Below, piece after piece: positions 43,906 to 55,700 of a stretch of 64,000 bases of DNA; position 1 is the first letter of the stretch; each line of letters starts with the position of its first letter. The stretch is from Vombatus ursinus (Eukaryota > Chordata > Mammalia > Diprotodontia > Vombatidae): positions 9,534,794 to 9,598,793 of the forward strand of contig NW_020954548.1 of the NCBI RefSeq assembly GCF_900497805.2, given 5' to 3'. Below the pieces are notes generated by a model that worked only from the letters and a program-made list of their open reading frames with translations, was not told where the DNA came from and did no database searches. A program made the position numbers and the translations under genes.

Positions 43906-44990
43906 ATGAAAAAGGTTGAATCTTGGGACAGTGCCTCTCTACTAAAAAAAAGTCACTATGATCACGGGGAAGACCAAGACATAAACTCAGAAGACAACAA
44001 TGTGAAAAGAGCTAGAAGCAAAGCCCCTAAAAATGCTAATTGTAGCCAAGCCCCACAAAAATTCCTGGAAGACTTAAAGACAGAGATGAAATGATAGAGG
44101 AAAAAATGGGAAAAGAAATGAGAATGATGCAAGACAATTATGAAAAGAGAATTAACAGCTTGGTAAAAAGAAGCACAAAAAAAAATACTAAGAAAATAAC
44201 ACCTTAAAAAACAGAATTGGCCTAATGGTAAAAGAAGCACAAAAACTAACTGAGGAGAAGAACTCATTTAAAAAAGCATAATTAGCCAAATGGAAGAAGT
44301 TTCTACAAAAGCTCACTGAAGAAAAAAATGACTTAAAAATTAGAATTGGACAGGTGGAAGCTAATGACTCCATGCAACATCAGGAAACAATAAAACAAAA
44401 TCAAAAGATTGAAAAAAATTAGAAAATGTGAAATATATCATTGGAAAAACAATTGACATGGAAAATAAATCGAGGGGAGACAATTTAAGAATTATTGGAC
44501 TACCTAAAAGCCATGAGTTAAAAAAAGACTTGACATCTTTCAAGAAATTATCAGGGAAAACTGCCCTGATATCTTAGATCCAAAAGGTAAAATAGAAATC
44601 AAAAGAATCTACTGATTACCTCCTAAAGGAGATCCCAAAATGAAAACTCTAAGGAATATTATAGCCAAATTCCAGAGCTCCCAGGTCAAGGAGAAAATAC
44701 TACAAACAGCCTTAAAGAAATAATTTAAATATTGTGGAACCAGAGTCAGGTTAGAACAATATTTAGTAGCTTCCAAGTTAAAGGAGCAGAGGACTTGAAA
44801 TATGATATTACAGAAGGCAAAAGAGCTAAGAATAAACCCAGAATCACCTACCCAGCAAAACTCAGTATAACCCTTCAGGGAGGAAACAGATATTTAATGA
44901 AATAGAAGACTTTTAAGCATTCCTGATGGAAAAAAAAACAGAGCTGAATAATTTGACATTCAAACACAAAACTCAAGAAAAGCATAAAAA
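43906..44990 (+). pseudogene. L1 ORF1 remnant (RNA-binding chaperone)
   Basis: Coiled-coil region at about 44090-44400 (Lys/Glu-rich, with repeats of the 'ttaaaaa..agaattggcc' type). The RRM start 'agaattattggactacctaaaagcc' corresponds to IIGLPESH. The C-terminal block 'aaattccagagctcccaggt' corresponds to AKFQSSQ. L1 ORF1p is the trimeric RNA chaperone of the L1 particle. Broken by several stops and shifts. Confidence 0.75.
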
Positions 44991-45524
44991 GGTAAACATG
45001 AAAGAGTGATCATAAGGGACTCAATAAAGTTAAACTGTTTACATTCCTATTTGGGAAGATAATACATGTTATCATAAGAAGGAGTCTATGTAGACAGAGA
45101 TTATAAATGTGATTCAATTATGTTGGGATGATCTCAAAAAAATGAAGGGATGAGGAAGAGGGATGCACTTGGAGAACAGAGAAACAAGAGGCAAAATAGG
45201 GAAAATTCTCTCACATAGAAAAGGCATGGAAGGAAGAACTTTCATATAGTGGAGGGGACAATATGGGTGTGTTAGGCAATGCTTGAACCTCACATCAGAA
45301 TCAGTTCAAATAGGGAAGACTATATATACACAGTTTGGTATGGAAATCTATCTTACTCAATAGGGAAATAGAAAGGGAAGGAGATAAGAGATATGGGGGA
45401 GAATGACAAAAGAGAGGGTGGATGCAGTGGTCAGAAGAAAAAGAGAGAGAAGGATAAACAGAAGAAAATGGGATGGAAGGAAATACATTGTAATCATATG
45501 GGAATGTGAATGGGATATAATCAT

Positions 45525-45827
45525 ATGTGAACATGAATGTGAATGGGATGAGCTCACCCACAAAATGGAAACAGATAGCAGAATGGATTAGAAGCCAGAA
45601 TCCAATAACATGCTATTAACAAGAGACACACTTGAAACAGAAAGACATACATAGAGTTAAAAATAAAAGGCTGGTGCAGAATTGATTATGCTTCAGCTGA
45701 ACTGAAGATGGCAGGGGTGGCAATCATGATCTCAGACAAAGCAAAAGCAAAACTAGACCTAATTAGAATAGATAATCAAGGAAACTAGGTTTTGCTAAAA
45801 GGTACCGTAACAATGAAGTAATATCAA
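45525..45827 (+). pseudogene. L1 ORF2 endonuclease-domain start
   Basis: Reads as NVNGMSSPTKWKQIAEWI, then RSQNPIT, QETHLK and, after a shift, GGNHDLRQ-like sequence. Compare human L1 ORF2 NVNGLNSPIKRHRLASWIKSQDPSVCCIQETHL. The QETH motif contains the catalytic Glu of the apurinic-type endonuclease. The rest of the domain is missing. Confidence 0.75.
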
Positions 45828-46640
45828 AGAATTTTACAGTAATTTCCTTTGATAAAGGTCTTATTTCTCAAATATATAGGAAACTGAGTCAACTTCATAA
45901 AAATAAGAGATATTCTCCAATTGATAGTCAAAGCATATGAATAGACAGTTTTCAGAAGAAAAAATCAAAACTACCTATAGTCATATGAAAAAAATTCTCT
46001 AAAATCATTATTGATAAGAGAAAGGGAAATTAAAATAACTCTGAAGTACCACCTCACACCTATCAGAAATGATAAATACTGGAGAGCATGAAGGAAAATA
46101 GATACACTAATGAACTGTTGGTGAAATTGTGAGCTATTCTAATCATTCTGGAGAACAATTTGGAATTATGCCCAAAGGGCTGTAAAACTTTGACCCAGTA
46201 ATAGCTCTACTAGGTCTGTACCCCAAAGAGATCAAAGAAAAAGTAAAGGGACCTATATGTGAACAAATATTTATTGCAACTCTTTTTTGTGGTGGCAAAG
46301 AATTGGAAATTGAGGGGATGCTCATTAGTTGGGAAATGGCCAAACAAGTCGTGGTACATGATTGTGATGGAGTACCATTACGCTATAAGAAGTGACAAGG
46401 GGAGTGGTTTCAGAAAAATCAATGCAAAACCTCTACAAACTGATGCAGAGTGAAATGAGAAGAACTGGGAGATCATCGTGCATAGTAAATGTTCATGTGC
46501 CCAGTAAACAGCAATGCTGTAATGATGACAGACTTGGCTATTCTGATCAAGATAATGATCTGGGACGATTCCAAAGGACTCACGATAGAAAAAAATGTTA
46601 TCTACCTCAAGAGAGAGAATTGATGAACTCTGAACACAAA
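45828..46640 (+). pseudogene. L1 ORF2 C-terminal remnant
   Basis: Recognisable blocks against human L1 ORF2: DKGLISQIYRKL, then a CPKGCKTLT region and 'LLQLFFVVAKNWKLRG' near 46275-46320 (human ALFTIAKTWNQPKC). WYMIVMEYHYAIRSDKG lies at 46350-46400 (human HIYTMEYYAAIKNDE). The Cys-rich region is eroded. Confidence 0.78.
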
Positions 46641-46840
46641 TTGAAATATAATTTTCTCCCTTTATTTTTTTCAATATGGCTAATATGAAAATATGTTTTG
46701 CATGATTTCATATGTACAATTGGTAATATTTTGCTTGCCTTCTCAATAAATGGGGAGGGGTAGAACAGAAGGAAAGAATTTGGAGCTCAAAGGTTTAAAA
46801 ATAAAAGAATGTTTAAAATAAATAAGTAATAAGTAAGAAG

Positions 46841-47038
46841 GGGGGGATTTGAAATGTTCCAGCCTAAGAACAAAGGAATATGCACATTAATTTCCAAGGC
46901 AGTAGCCTTTTGACCTGTCAAATTAGAGTGAAATATAGATTTCCAAAATTAGAAGCCCTCTGCTGAAAATAACTCATAATTGATTCTGTGAAATGCAAAG
47001 CAAGACATTTTGACAGAGGTCCATACTCAGTCCTCCCA
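46841..47038. other. Unassigned sequence
   Basis: Nothing recognised beyond the L1 tail. Confidence 0.4.
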
Positions 47039-47039
47039 T

Positions 47040-48145
47040 GTTTACACCATCCCTCACACAGCTACCAAATTGATATTCCTAAAGTACATATCTAAACATG
47101 AGATTCCTCTGCTCATGAAACTTCAGTGGCTCCCTGTTACCTCTAGGACAAAACATAAACTACTCACTTAGGCACTGAAAATCCTTCATGACCTAAGCCC
47201 AAAGCATCTGACCCAATTCTCTCCAATTTGGAGGGTCTGACTTCCTCAGGGACCAGAGAATGACTCTAAGGGGTACATACTAACCAATAAAAAGTATGGG
47301 AAGATAGATCACGTCCCATTCTATCTATAATAGTCAATCACAGAGAAAAACTTCACAATGCTCCACTATCACAAGATCACCTTCACCCATTAGTGTCTGA
47401 TGCTCACTCATTCTGCTCCCTCCCACTATCCTCCTGTGCAAACTCCCCTTCCATATTGCGTATCAGTACTTCAGGGAAATTATATTCTAACCACAGTCAA
47501 AGGAAGCTAAGCAGCAACAGCTTTGCAGTCAATATGCCTTGACCATACTATCCCCACACTCTGCCCTTCAAACAGCTGTGTCTGACTCCTCACAATGGAT
47601 ACTGACTTTGTGCTTAGGACATCTTTCCCTCCAAATCCATCACTCTTTTGAACTTTTCTATTTCTGTTAAGAAAATAGAACTGGGCAGTTAGATGGCACT
47701 GTGGATAGAGAGCTAGGCCTGAAGTCAAGAAGACTCATCTTCCTAAGTTCAAATCTGGCCTCAGATACTTCCTAGCTGCATGACCTTGAACAAGACACTT
47801 TACACTCTTTGCCTCAGTTCCTCATCTATAAAATGAGGTGGAGAAGAAAATGGCAAACCACTCCAGTATCTTTGCCAAGAAAACCCCAAATGGGGTTACA
47901 AAGAGTGGGACACAACTGAACAACAACAACTTTCTATTAAAAGTAATAGAATCCTTCTTAGTCATCCAGGTTCACAATCTTAGTATCATGGTATCATTCT
48001 GGCCTAATGGTTTTCATTAATCCTGCATCACCCCTTTAGACTCAGCTTTTTGAGAGCCAGAGCTATTTTGTGCCTTTCTTTGTATCTTCAGGACTTACTT
48101 CAGTGCCTGGCACATACTAGGCACCTAATAAAATGCTAATTGAGT
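47040..48145 (+). mobile_element. L2 LINE pieces with a SINE between
   Basis: 47040-47225: internal L2 ('aaacttcagtggctccctgt', 'aaatccttcatgacctaag'). 48010-48140: L2 3' tip ('cagtgcctggcacatactag', 'gcacctaataaaatgc'). The interval 47240-47680 is not clearly L2. Whether the two ends belong to one copy is uncertain. Confidence 0.7.
47683..47932 (+). mobile_element. MAR1-type CORE-SINE, full length
   Basis: Head 'gggcagttagatggcactgt', 'aagttcaaatctggcctcag', then 'ttgcctcagttcctcatcta', 'ggcaaaccactccagtatct', 'gccaagaaaaccccaaatgg', tail (CAA)n. An extra 'actcatcttc' sits in the head between 'aagaag' and 'ctaagttc'. Confidence 0.9.
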
Positions 48146-48179
48146 TTCCAATCAGTTGAAAAAAAAAATCTATCTTCGT

Positions 48180-49005
48180 AATTTTTCTTATATACATCCC
48201 CTTCTCTTTACTCACATAGCCACCACTTTCACAAAAGCCCTCATTACCTGGATTGTTGCAACAGATCCCTAATCAATCTCCCTTTTGCAAACATCTACTC
48301 TCTCCAATCCATCACTCACAAACCTAGCATTAAACTCAAATCTGATAACGTCAGCCCCCTCCCACCCCATTCAATAAACTGCAGTGGCTCCCTATTGACT
48401 CTAGGATAAAATATCATTTTATCATTATCTCATCCTTTTTAATTTTTATTTGGGTATAAATTTTATAATGCACATGATTATTAGTATAGTAGCATATGTA
48501 TATAATTTTAAATAAGTAAAAATAGATATTTTGGGAGCATATGCTTAAAATATTTTTATTGTTCATTCAGAAAAGATCAAAATAGCCCTATTCTAGATCA
48601 ATCTCATATTACTGTCTTATACACACTCCTTCACAGCCCAAATTAGTCTACTTGCTATACTTTCCACATTCCATTGCCCTTTTAAAATCAACGTCCTCAA
48701 TACCTAGCATACTTCACCTCCTTTGCTTCCTTCAAGGCTCAGCTCAAGTGCCGCCATTTATTTGAGTCCCTTCCTGTTCACCATGGTTGTCACTCTTCTT
48801 CCATCTCCCTGAAATTACTTTTTATTTACTTTTTTACACATTTTAACATTGACTTATTAGTGTTCACGTTGTTCTCCCAAAAAAGAATCTAAGCTTCTTG
48901 ATCACACGGACTATTTCACATCTGTCTTTATATCCCCCAACAACTAGTACTGAGCACTTTCAGTAATAGTAGTTGCTAAATAAATGCTTCTCACTTGAAC
49001 CAAAT
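48180..49005 (+). mobile_element. L2 LINE with an AT-rich insert
   Basis: 48190-48425: 'gccctcattacctggattgt', 'gcagtggctccctattgact'. 48575-49005: 'tccttcaaggctcagctcaa', 'gtgccgccatttatttgag', 'aagaatctaagcttcttgat', 'agttgctaaataaatgct'. The two are collinear L2 parts separated by 48427-48572. Confidence 0.82.
48427..48572. other. Unidentified AT-rich insert in L2
   Basis: About 145 bp of very AT-rich sequence ('ttataatgcacatgatta', 'tagtagcatatgtatat') separating collinear L2 halves. It behaves as an insertion but I cannot name the family and see no duplication. Confidence 0.5.
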
Positions 49006-50055
49006 CAAAAGTTCACTGATCAGATTCCATTATCATGACTGGAAAAAGAGAAAAACTCAGATGAAAACAAGATCCCTACTGAAATGGTCTTCTTAAGATT
49101 CAAACCCAGAAATAACTCAATACTGATTACAAAGCTTGGCATCCTATGTTCAAAGACATACTTAGCAAAGTTCAGTACTAACTAAAATATAGCCAGAAAA
49201 TCTGTTTTCCTACAAAAGAGATTCCTGGGCCAGGGAGGTTGTCCCATGACCATCAAAAGACAATATAAATAAACATTTAGCTAATGCCTTCTCAGTCCAT
49301 GTAGGTATATGAAAAAGTGGAGAAAGGGTTTAGGAAATTTCATCTCATATGATAAACTCTAATAAGCTTGAGCGCCATTGTTGAGTCATTCAATTTTCAT
49401 GCTTCTGCCCGCCATTTGGGAACTTCTAACTGAGTCAGAGCCCACTTCACAGAATAAATAAATTATAAGAAGGAAGGACATGAAAACTAGGTCAACTTTG
49501 GGGTCTAATAAAACTTCAAAATAAAATAGGGACAAACTCTATGAATAGGTAAAAGATCCTTGAGGAATGATTTCAGCTGAAGCCACAGAATCAGGAGAGA
49601 GATTGAAGAAAAAGGAGAAAGGTGTGATTAAGATGACAGAAGCAAGGCCATTAAACCCAAACTCCACTAATTCTCCTTATTCCCAGAAAGCAAAATGACA
49701 CCTTTAAGCAACTGTATGAAACTGAGGTTCACTGAGGAGAGGGAGCTGGGGCAATAGGGGGCAGAAAGAGAGAAAGTATGAAGAAAGGTGCTGCATATAT
49801 TCTAAACTTAGTTATCCATTGCTAGACTTTTGCTGACTTTTGAAGTCAGGCTGAAAATACTTATTGTGAACCCCCAATGGTTTGTATTAAGGACTCTCTT
49901 ATTAACCTGGGGTGGTGGGAGGAGGGAGAAAGGGTGCTTTACAACCACAAAAAGTAATTAGAATTCATTGTAACCTGTAATCTGAAAGACCTATGGTCCT
50001 CCAGGCCTAGATTTTTTTTGCAACAGACCTCCTGTGCTTTAAATGAGCCCTTTCA
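49006..50055. other. Unassigned sequence
   Basis: No repeat or gene recognised in about 1 kb. Confidence 0.4.
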
Positions 50056-50204
50056 GAGCCTGTTACCCCTGCCTGCCCCTTCTCTGAAAGAGGACCACCA
50101 TGCCTTACAGCTAGTCCTGCTAATGTCCCCTAAAGAACTCTGGACCATATGATCTTCCCTAGAGCTTCACCTTAAGGACCTCTAAACTTCACTGTCTGCC
50201 CAGT

Positions 50205-50440
50205 CCCATCACTTAAGTACTACCTGGGCTTTCCTTACACACTGTGTTTGAACCCTCCTCTATGTGTTAATCCCACTATTGGGTTATGAGTTCCTTGAGG
50301 CCAGTCATTACTGTTTTTCTATTTATGTACCCAGTGCTTAGCATAGTCTTTGGTAGATAGTAAGCTCTTAAATATTTTTCTTTCATTCTTTTTTTTCTTC
50401 TATTCATTCATTTGTTCATTCATTCATTCTTTTCTGGAAA
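50205..50440 (+). mobile_element. L2 3' tip followed by (ATTC)n
   Basis: 'gttatgagttccttgaggcc', 'acccagtgcttagcatagtc', then an ATTC-type simple repeat at 50395-50432. Confidence 0.7.
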
Positions 50441-51465
50441 CCTTTACCTTCCTAGCTAATTGACACTTATTTGCCTGTGACATCAGAGAGGAGAAACTAA
50501 TCAAATATACATTAATGAGACCTCATTCCTCTCTATAAAACACCTGGCCCTCTTCTAAATCTCAGATTAATCCTATTATATACATAAAAGAAGAAAACAC
50601 CTCATGCGTGCGTACACCAAACCAGAAGGAACAGTGAAAGTTTCTTGTAATCTTGGTCCTGGATCCAGAGGGAGCCACTCAAATTAATATCAGTCCCCCT
50701 TCCTCCTTCTTTTCTAGATCTAATTTGCTGTATTTATCTCTCAGTGGCCCAGACCTTCTCACTGGCTAAGTCACAAATATGCCCTGTTCCTCTTTAGATT
50801 CAATTGTATCTTTGTCTCTTAAGGAACTGGGATATCTATGTATACGTACCCCTTCTTACATTCTCTGCCTCCTTATTAACATTTTGGTTCAAGTTAAGTG
50901 CTTACCCTTGTATTAGGTAAAATATAGAGACTGTTTCTCTTCTGATAATCTCTAGGTTCCTCTAGAAGCAGTTGCAGTGAGTGGTCTGGCCATTAAGGCC
51001 AAATGAAAAAAGCATTATTGGTGTGTGGATTTAAAAATATAAAGGGTTTACTGCTTGAATTTGCCCTTTTTTTCCTTAATCTAAGAAGTGTGCTATGGGG
51101 GATGAATATAAGGAATGTAGGAATACTTTCTATTAAGGTTCTAAAAAAGAGAAGACCAAATTGACATTAATCAGTTGTTTCTCATGAAATCTAAGAACAC
51201 AAGGTCACAGATAAAAGTTATGGAATATACCAGCCCATAAACAATCCAGGCAGAATGTTCTCTGAACACAGGCTATCAGTGCTGCAGGACAAATTACTAA
51301 TGGCAAAAACGGGAGTTTGTGGTAAATCAGTGCTCATGGGGAGCCAGACATCTATTTGAGAAGGGAAAGAAAGAAGATGAAACCATGACATAGGCTTCTT
51401 GGTGAAAGGGAAGGTTGAATTCTGTTTTTTAAATTTAAAAATAACATTTCTCCTTGAATACAGGG
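50441..51465. other. Unassigned sequence
   Basis: Nothing recognised. Confidence 0.4.
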
Positions 51466-51469
51466 ATCA

Positions 51470-51758
51470 TTGATTCAAGGTCCAACTCAGGTACCACTTC
51501 CTCCTCTCCTCCTCCAAGTAGCCTTCTCTGATCCCTTCCAGGCGAAGGGATTTTCTCTTGGCCCTCTGGGACCTCTCCAAGAGAGAGTTCACTCTCCCTA
51601 GTAGCACAATGATTTGTGTCTGTGTATTCTTTCCTGTTAGACTGTCAACTCCTAGAGTCTTTGTGCCACATCTATCTTTATTTCTCTCCCAGCACCTCAC
51701 TAGTATAGTGTTCTGCACACAGCAGGGGCTTAATATATGTTTGTGCTCATTGTGGTTA
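51470..51758 (+). mobile_element. L2 LINE 3' region
   Basis: 'caaggtccaactcaggtacc', 'agccttctctgatccc', 'agactgtcaactcctagag', 'gttctgcacacagcaggggc', 'ttaatatatgtttg'. Confidence 0.88.
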
Positions 51759-52230
51759 TTGTCACCGGCTCAGTCCCATTGCTCATTGGTCCATTCCATG
51801 GTCATAAACTGAACTTCCAAACATGTCCAAATGTCCTTTGTATTCCCTGGGGAAGTTTCTCACTACTTTTGTGCTTCAATCTTAAGACCACTCTACCCTG
51901 GGACTTTGTGTATTCAAGGAAAGAGCTTGCCCATTATGTGGGGATCTTTTTTTTATAACTTCTACCCTTACCATACTTTTTTGGTAAATAACCTTTCTAA
52001 AGTCTAATATCTGGGTAATCATCAATGGGGAGCACACCACTGATGGCTCATGAGGAACAGAACTAGAATACCAAGCCCTTTGGGGTTACCATGACAAAAT
52101 TAAATAAAGAATTAGTCAGCTGTTCTCTGGGGACTTAGCCTTCATACTAATGGAGTAAGAGTTGGGAAAGTAGCCCTAGAATGGATACTATACTTAAGCA
52201 TATACATGTTGTCCCTCCCAAATGAATGAA
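51759..52230. other. Unassigned sequence
   Basis: Nothing recognised. Confidence 0.4.
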
Positions 52231-52234
52231 AGCA

Positions 52235-52325
52235 TCTCATTTCATTTTTGATTTTGTATCCCCAGTGTTTAGCACAATCCTGGCAAATTGTAGATGCTTG
52301 TTCCTCAATTAATTGATTAAGCCTA
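52235..52325 (+). mobile_element. L2 3' tip
   Basis: 'gtatccccagtgtttagcac', 'aatcctggcaaattgtagat' and the terminal 'aattaattgatt' repeat. Confidence 0.72.
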
Positions 52326-52344
52326 TCCTCAGGTTCTGTACTCT

Positions 52345-52785
52345 GGTACCATAAGGATGAGGATGATGATGATTTATATTAATAATATATTTATCTAGTG
52401 CTTTGTCATTTATGAAGCACTCTACATACTTTCAGTTGAGCTTCACAACAACCCCATGAAGTGGGTAGTGCAAGCTTTTTACATGTGAGGAAACTATGGT
52501 TCCAAGAAGCTAAGTACATGACTAATGCAGTAATGTGTTTTGCAGAACTTCATATGTGTAATAGGCATCATATTCCTTGCCTTCTCAGTGGGTGTGGGAG
52601 AGGCTAGAAGGAGAGAGAGAACTTGGAAATGAAAATTAAAATTTAATTTAATTTTTTTTTAAACAAAGGTAAGTGATTTGACCAAAGTCACATAAACATC
52701 AATGACAGAACTTGGCTTTAAACCTACTAGGTCTTTTGACTTTAAGTGCAACATCTTTTAGCAATATTATAAAAAGACCAGCACA
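52345..52785 (-). mobile_element. MIR3-like SINE split by an L1/HAL1 tail
   Basis: Antisense MIR3-like: 52365-52525 ('ttatctagtgctttgtcatt', 'tgtgaggaaactatggttcc') and 52668-52770 ('gatttgaccaaagtcacata', 'cttttgactttaagtgcaac'). The L1-type tail lies between. Confidence 0.75.
52540..52667 (+). mobile_element. L1/HAL1-type 3' end, 5'-truncated
   Basis: 'ccttgccttctcagtgggtg', 'gagagaacttggaaatgaaa', 'attaaaatttaattt' and a T/A-rich tail match the 3' ends at 46740-46840 and (reversed) 57912-58260. Confidence 0.75.
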
Positions 52786-53394
52786 TCTGAATATGGCTTA
52801 ACCACCCTCCTCATTGTTTACCAAAGAATTTCCCAAATTTTCTTCGCTAGCCAACTAAGCTTGTGATGTTAGTATCTATTGCCCAACCGCTTTCCAGTAA
52901 AACCCCCTTGTTATAGCCACCATCTTTGATAATCCACACTGATGCTTCCTTAAGAGTTATAACTAAAAAACTGACTATAGGTAAACCTTTAGGATTACAG
53001 TATATGCTATCTGCATCCATTTAATCCAAATACGGTCACGTATTCTTTACTCTTGTTTTTTTTTCTCTTGAATTATATCCTAGCTTCATTTCTAGAAGCA
53101 AAAAAAGGTTAAGTGAGTTCAGTGCTCAGAAGGAACCAGCAGCCTGTCACCCTCCCAGTCTAACACTGTTTGTTCTCAGTTGCCTTCCTGGAGTGCTCTT
53201 CAGCCTTGGCTCCTAATAGCACCCAACAAACTATCTATTTGATATCCTCTCCCATCATACCTCTTCCCCTCTTCTTCCCTGCCCTGAGCTCCATCTCTGC
53301 TTTCTCAGGGTGCCCTCGAAGGTTTCACCTCCTGAAGCTCCTTTTATATGTTAAATATCAGGCTCCATTTCTGAGCTGGATGAAACTTGGTTAA
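52786..53394. other. Unassigned sequence
   Basis: Nothing firmly recognised. 53150-53390 is pyrimidine-rich and vaguely L2-like, but I could not place it. Confidence 0.4.
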
Positions 53395-54178
53395 AAAACA
53401 AAAGGTTAAGCAGAGAGCAGCTTTATTGATTAAACATCCATTTTCTTCCCTTTTGTTTTTGTAAGAGCCCTTGATGTTACCTCAGATTGACAGCCCCACC
53501 TGTGCACCTCTGGCCCCTATCCCCCTCAGTAATGTCACTGAGAGATTCAAGCACCTCACCCACTCCACACAAGCTGCATTGCCTTCATGTTTAGCTTTCA
53601 AAGGGGGGAAAAAAGAAATAAAAAAGCAGGGTGGGGGATGTAGCCTCTCTCCCTTTATCTCTCCCTAGTCCTTGGACATATTTTTCTGACATTCCTGGTT
53701 GAATGAAGAGAAAGAAAAGAAGGGGAAGAAAGAGAATGCTTTAAGCAATGATCCCTCCCCTTTATTCGAATTTCTCAGGCTCTCAAGCCATTGAATACAC
53801 TTTAGAGAAGGTGACAACCTTGTTAAATTAGCTTTTCCTTCCAGTGCAAATGACCTAAAGAATTCTTACTGCAGGACTAACTAAATTACACCCATTAAGG
53901 AGCTCAGCATGATAGACATCATACACTGGTGACTCTGCCCTGTTGTCTGATCATGATAATGACTACATCTACTGGCTTTGACTCTTCCCCACTCATCCCT
54001 ACAAGTGTAATACTGCAAATAATAGGGAAAAGAATCACCATTATAGGACAGGATAAGCCTCTCAAGTATGTAAGCCAAATGTCCAGTTACTATTATGTAG
54101 CTGACAATAAATGAGGTCTAATAATTCCAGGAATTCACTCCCTTGAAGCTCTATTTACACAAGCAAGCAAAGCAAAAT
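53395..54178. other. Repeat-free stretch, candidate conserved non-coding DNA
   Basis: No transposon recognised. 53740-54170 has complex, balanced sequence with 'ttgttaaattagcttttcc' and 'gatcatgataatgactac', containing TAAT and WGATAR-like sites. Function is inference only. Confidence 0.35.
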
Positions 54179-54495
54179 CCTCATTGCACTGGTGGCAGGG
54201 TTACAGACAGTTGGGCACAATCCTTCCAAGAGTGGGCAGAACTAGGCAGGCGGTGCAGTGGCGAAGTCCTCCATTCATTTGGTGCCAATCTGTGGCTCCT
54301 TCTCTGTGTTTTCTTTGTTTGATGGCATGCAAGTAGCAATGACGCTTTCTGGGTACCACGCTGTATGAAGAAATACTCCAATTGAATTATGTCTGGAGTA
54401 AGACAACAAAACCCAGGAAGCCATGGGGACTATATGTATGAGGGTCTGTTAAGAGAAGTTAGTGAGTGGAGACATGATCACTGTCTTCAACTATC
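54179..54495. other. Unassigned sequence
   Basis: Nothing recognised. Confidence 0.4.
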
Positions 54496-54497
54496 TA

Positions 54498-54602
54498 AAG
54501 AGCTTATTATCTTCTCCCAAACTCTCCTCTCTTCTAAATTTCCTTATTACTATCAAGGGTACCACTATCCTCCCAGTCACCTAGGCTCAAAACTTTAGTG
54601 AC
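54498..54602 (+). mobile_element. L2 ORF2 C-terminal fragment
   Basis: 'ctatcctcccagtcacctag', 'gctcaaaactttagtgac' is the L2 block before the 'LDSS' region of the family. Short. Confidence 0.6.
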
Positions 54603-55135
54603 ATTTTTAAATTTTATTAATATATCTTGTCTTTATATAACACTTACAAATTATCCAACTCCATGACAGGTCTCTTATAACAAAGTAAAACAATTAAGGA
54701 AAATTAATAGTGACCTCAACTAAAATAATATGCAAAATTTCACCTCTATAGCACTCCCCAACTTCTCTACATTTTATAAACAAATAGAAATCTATTTTTT
54801 CTTCTTCCCACCCACCACACTATTAGAGGGGAAAAAGAAAAACAAATGTCTTGTAACAAATATAAAACATTTTTTTCATAATCAAGCAAAACACACTTCC
54901 TCAATGGCTATATACAAATATATATGAGTACATGCAGCTGATTTGCCTTCTAATTTGTTGGCTAGCTTTGTTTGCCACAATTAAAGGAGTCAACCTGAAC
55001 TATGTTGCTAGGCTCTCTGATCTGATTGAACAATGCATTATTTGAGTAAATTAATAACTTGCTGGGCTGGTTTGTGTAGCACAGAGATCACCAGTTGGAT
55101 GAGCTTTGCTCTTCTCTGGCTTAAAGGGGGAGGGG
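54603..55135. other. Unassigned sequence
   Basis: AT-rich. Nothing recognised. Confidence 0.4.
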
Positions 55136-55144
55136 GAGCACAAG

Positions 55145-55225
55145 CTTTTCATCTACTGTGTGCTAACCACTATGCTAAGCACTTTATAAATATTGTCATC
55201 TGGTCCTCACAACAACACTGGGCAA
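55145..55225 (-). mobile_element. MIR3-like fragment
   Basis: 'ctactgtgtgctaaccacta', 'tgctaagcactttataaata', 'tggtcctcacaacaacactg'. Confidence 0.65.
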
Positions 55226-55700
55226 TTATGAGCTCTAAATCTATAATCCTTTGATTCTAAATGCAATTCAATTCTCGATTTGATAGTCACTTTGAGTCAC
55301 TATTAAAAGTGCCTAAAACCAATCTTAGCTGCAGGGATTGAAACTTACTATCCTCCTCTTAGCAGAGAGCTGGTGAGCTGTAGGTACTAAATAAGGTATA
55401 CATTACCAAACATGCCAAATATATTGTTCTGTTTCACCTAACAACTTTATTATGAGGGACGGCTCTGTCTGGACTGGATGAGGTTATTTGGAACTGAGAA
55501 TGATATAAAAAAAAACAGGCACTAACAAAGCATTTATTTTCTTTTTAAATTTAAGTCACTATGTCGATATATATGCATTGCTTGCAATATGTGTTGAAAA
55601 CAAATTTAAATGTTTAATATGCTATATTTTTGGCATGCAACCTGAAAAAAAAAGAGAGTAACATGATTGTCCAATTTTTTAATACAGTATTAAAGAGAAT
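55225..55700 (+). repeat. Diverged repeat unit A (paralogue of 57835-61185)
   Basis: Shares an ordered series of blocks with unit B: 'aaatgcaattcaatt', 'atcctcctcttag', 'ctttattatgaggg'/'ctttgttatgaggg', 'gcactaacaaagcatt'/'gcaccaacaaagcatt'. 'tatgcattgcttgcaatatg' is exact in both, followed by 'tgttg.aaac'. It could be an unnamed interspersed repeat or an old local duplication. Confidence 0.75.

Larger units (their letters stand above)
43285..46840 (+). mobile_element. L1 LINE, both ORF regions present but ORF2 internally deleted
   Basis: Sense marsupial L1. 5' UTR from about 43285. ORF1 remnant about 43906-44990. A spacer of about 530 bp. The start of the ORF2 endonuclease domain at about 45525-45827. 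An abrupt join near 45828 to the ORF2 C-terminal part (about 45828-46640). Then a 3' UTR ending in an A-rich AATAAGT tail near 46840. Relative to a standard L1 the missing ORF2 segment spans most of endonuclease, all reverse transcriptase and part of the C-terminus, roughly 2.8 kb by comparison with human L1. All frames carry stops. 'ttcaaaacatgctagcc' on the left and 'tttgaaatgttccagcc' on the right may be a worn target-site duplication. Confidence 0.82.
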
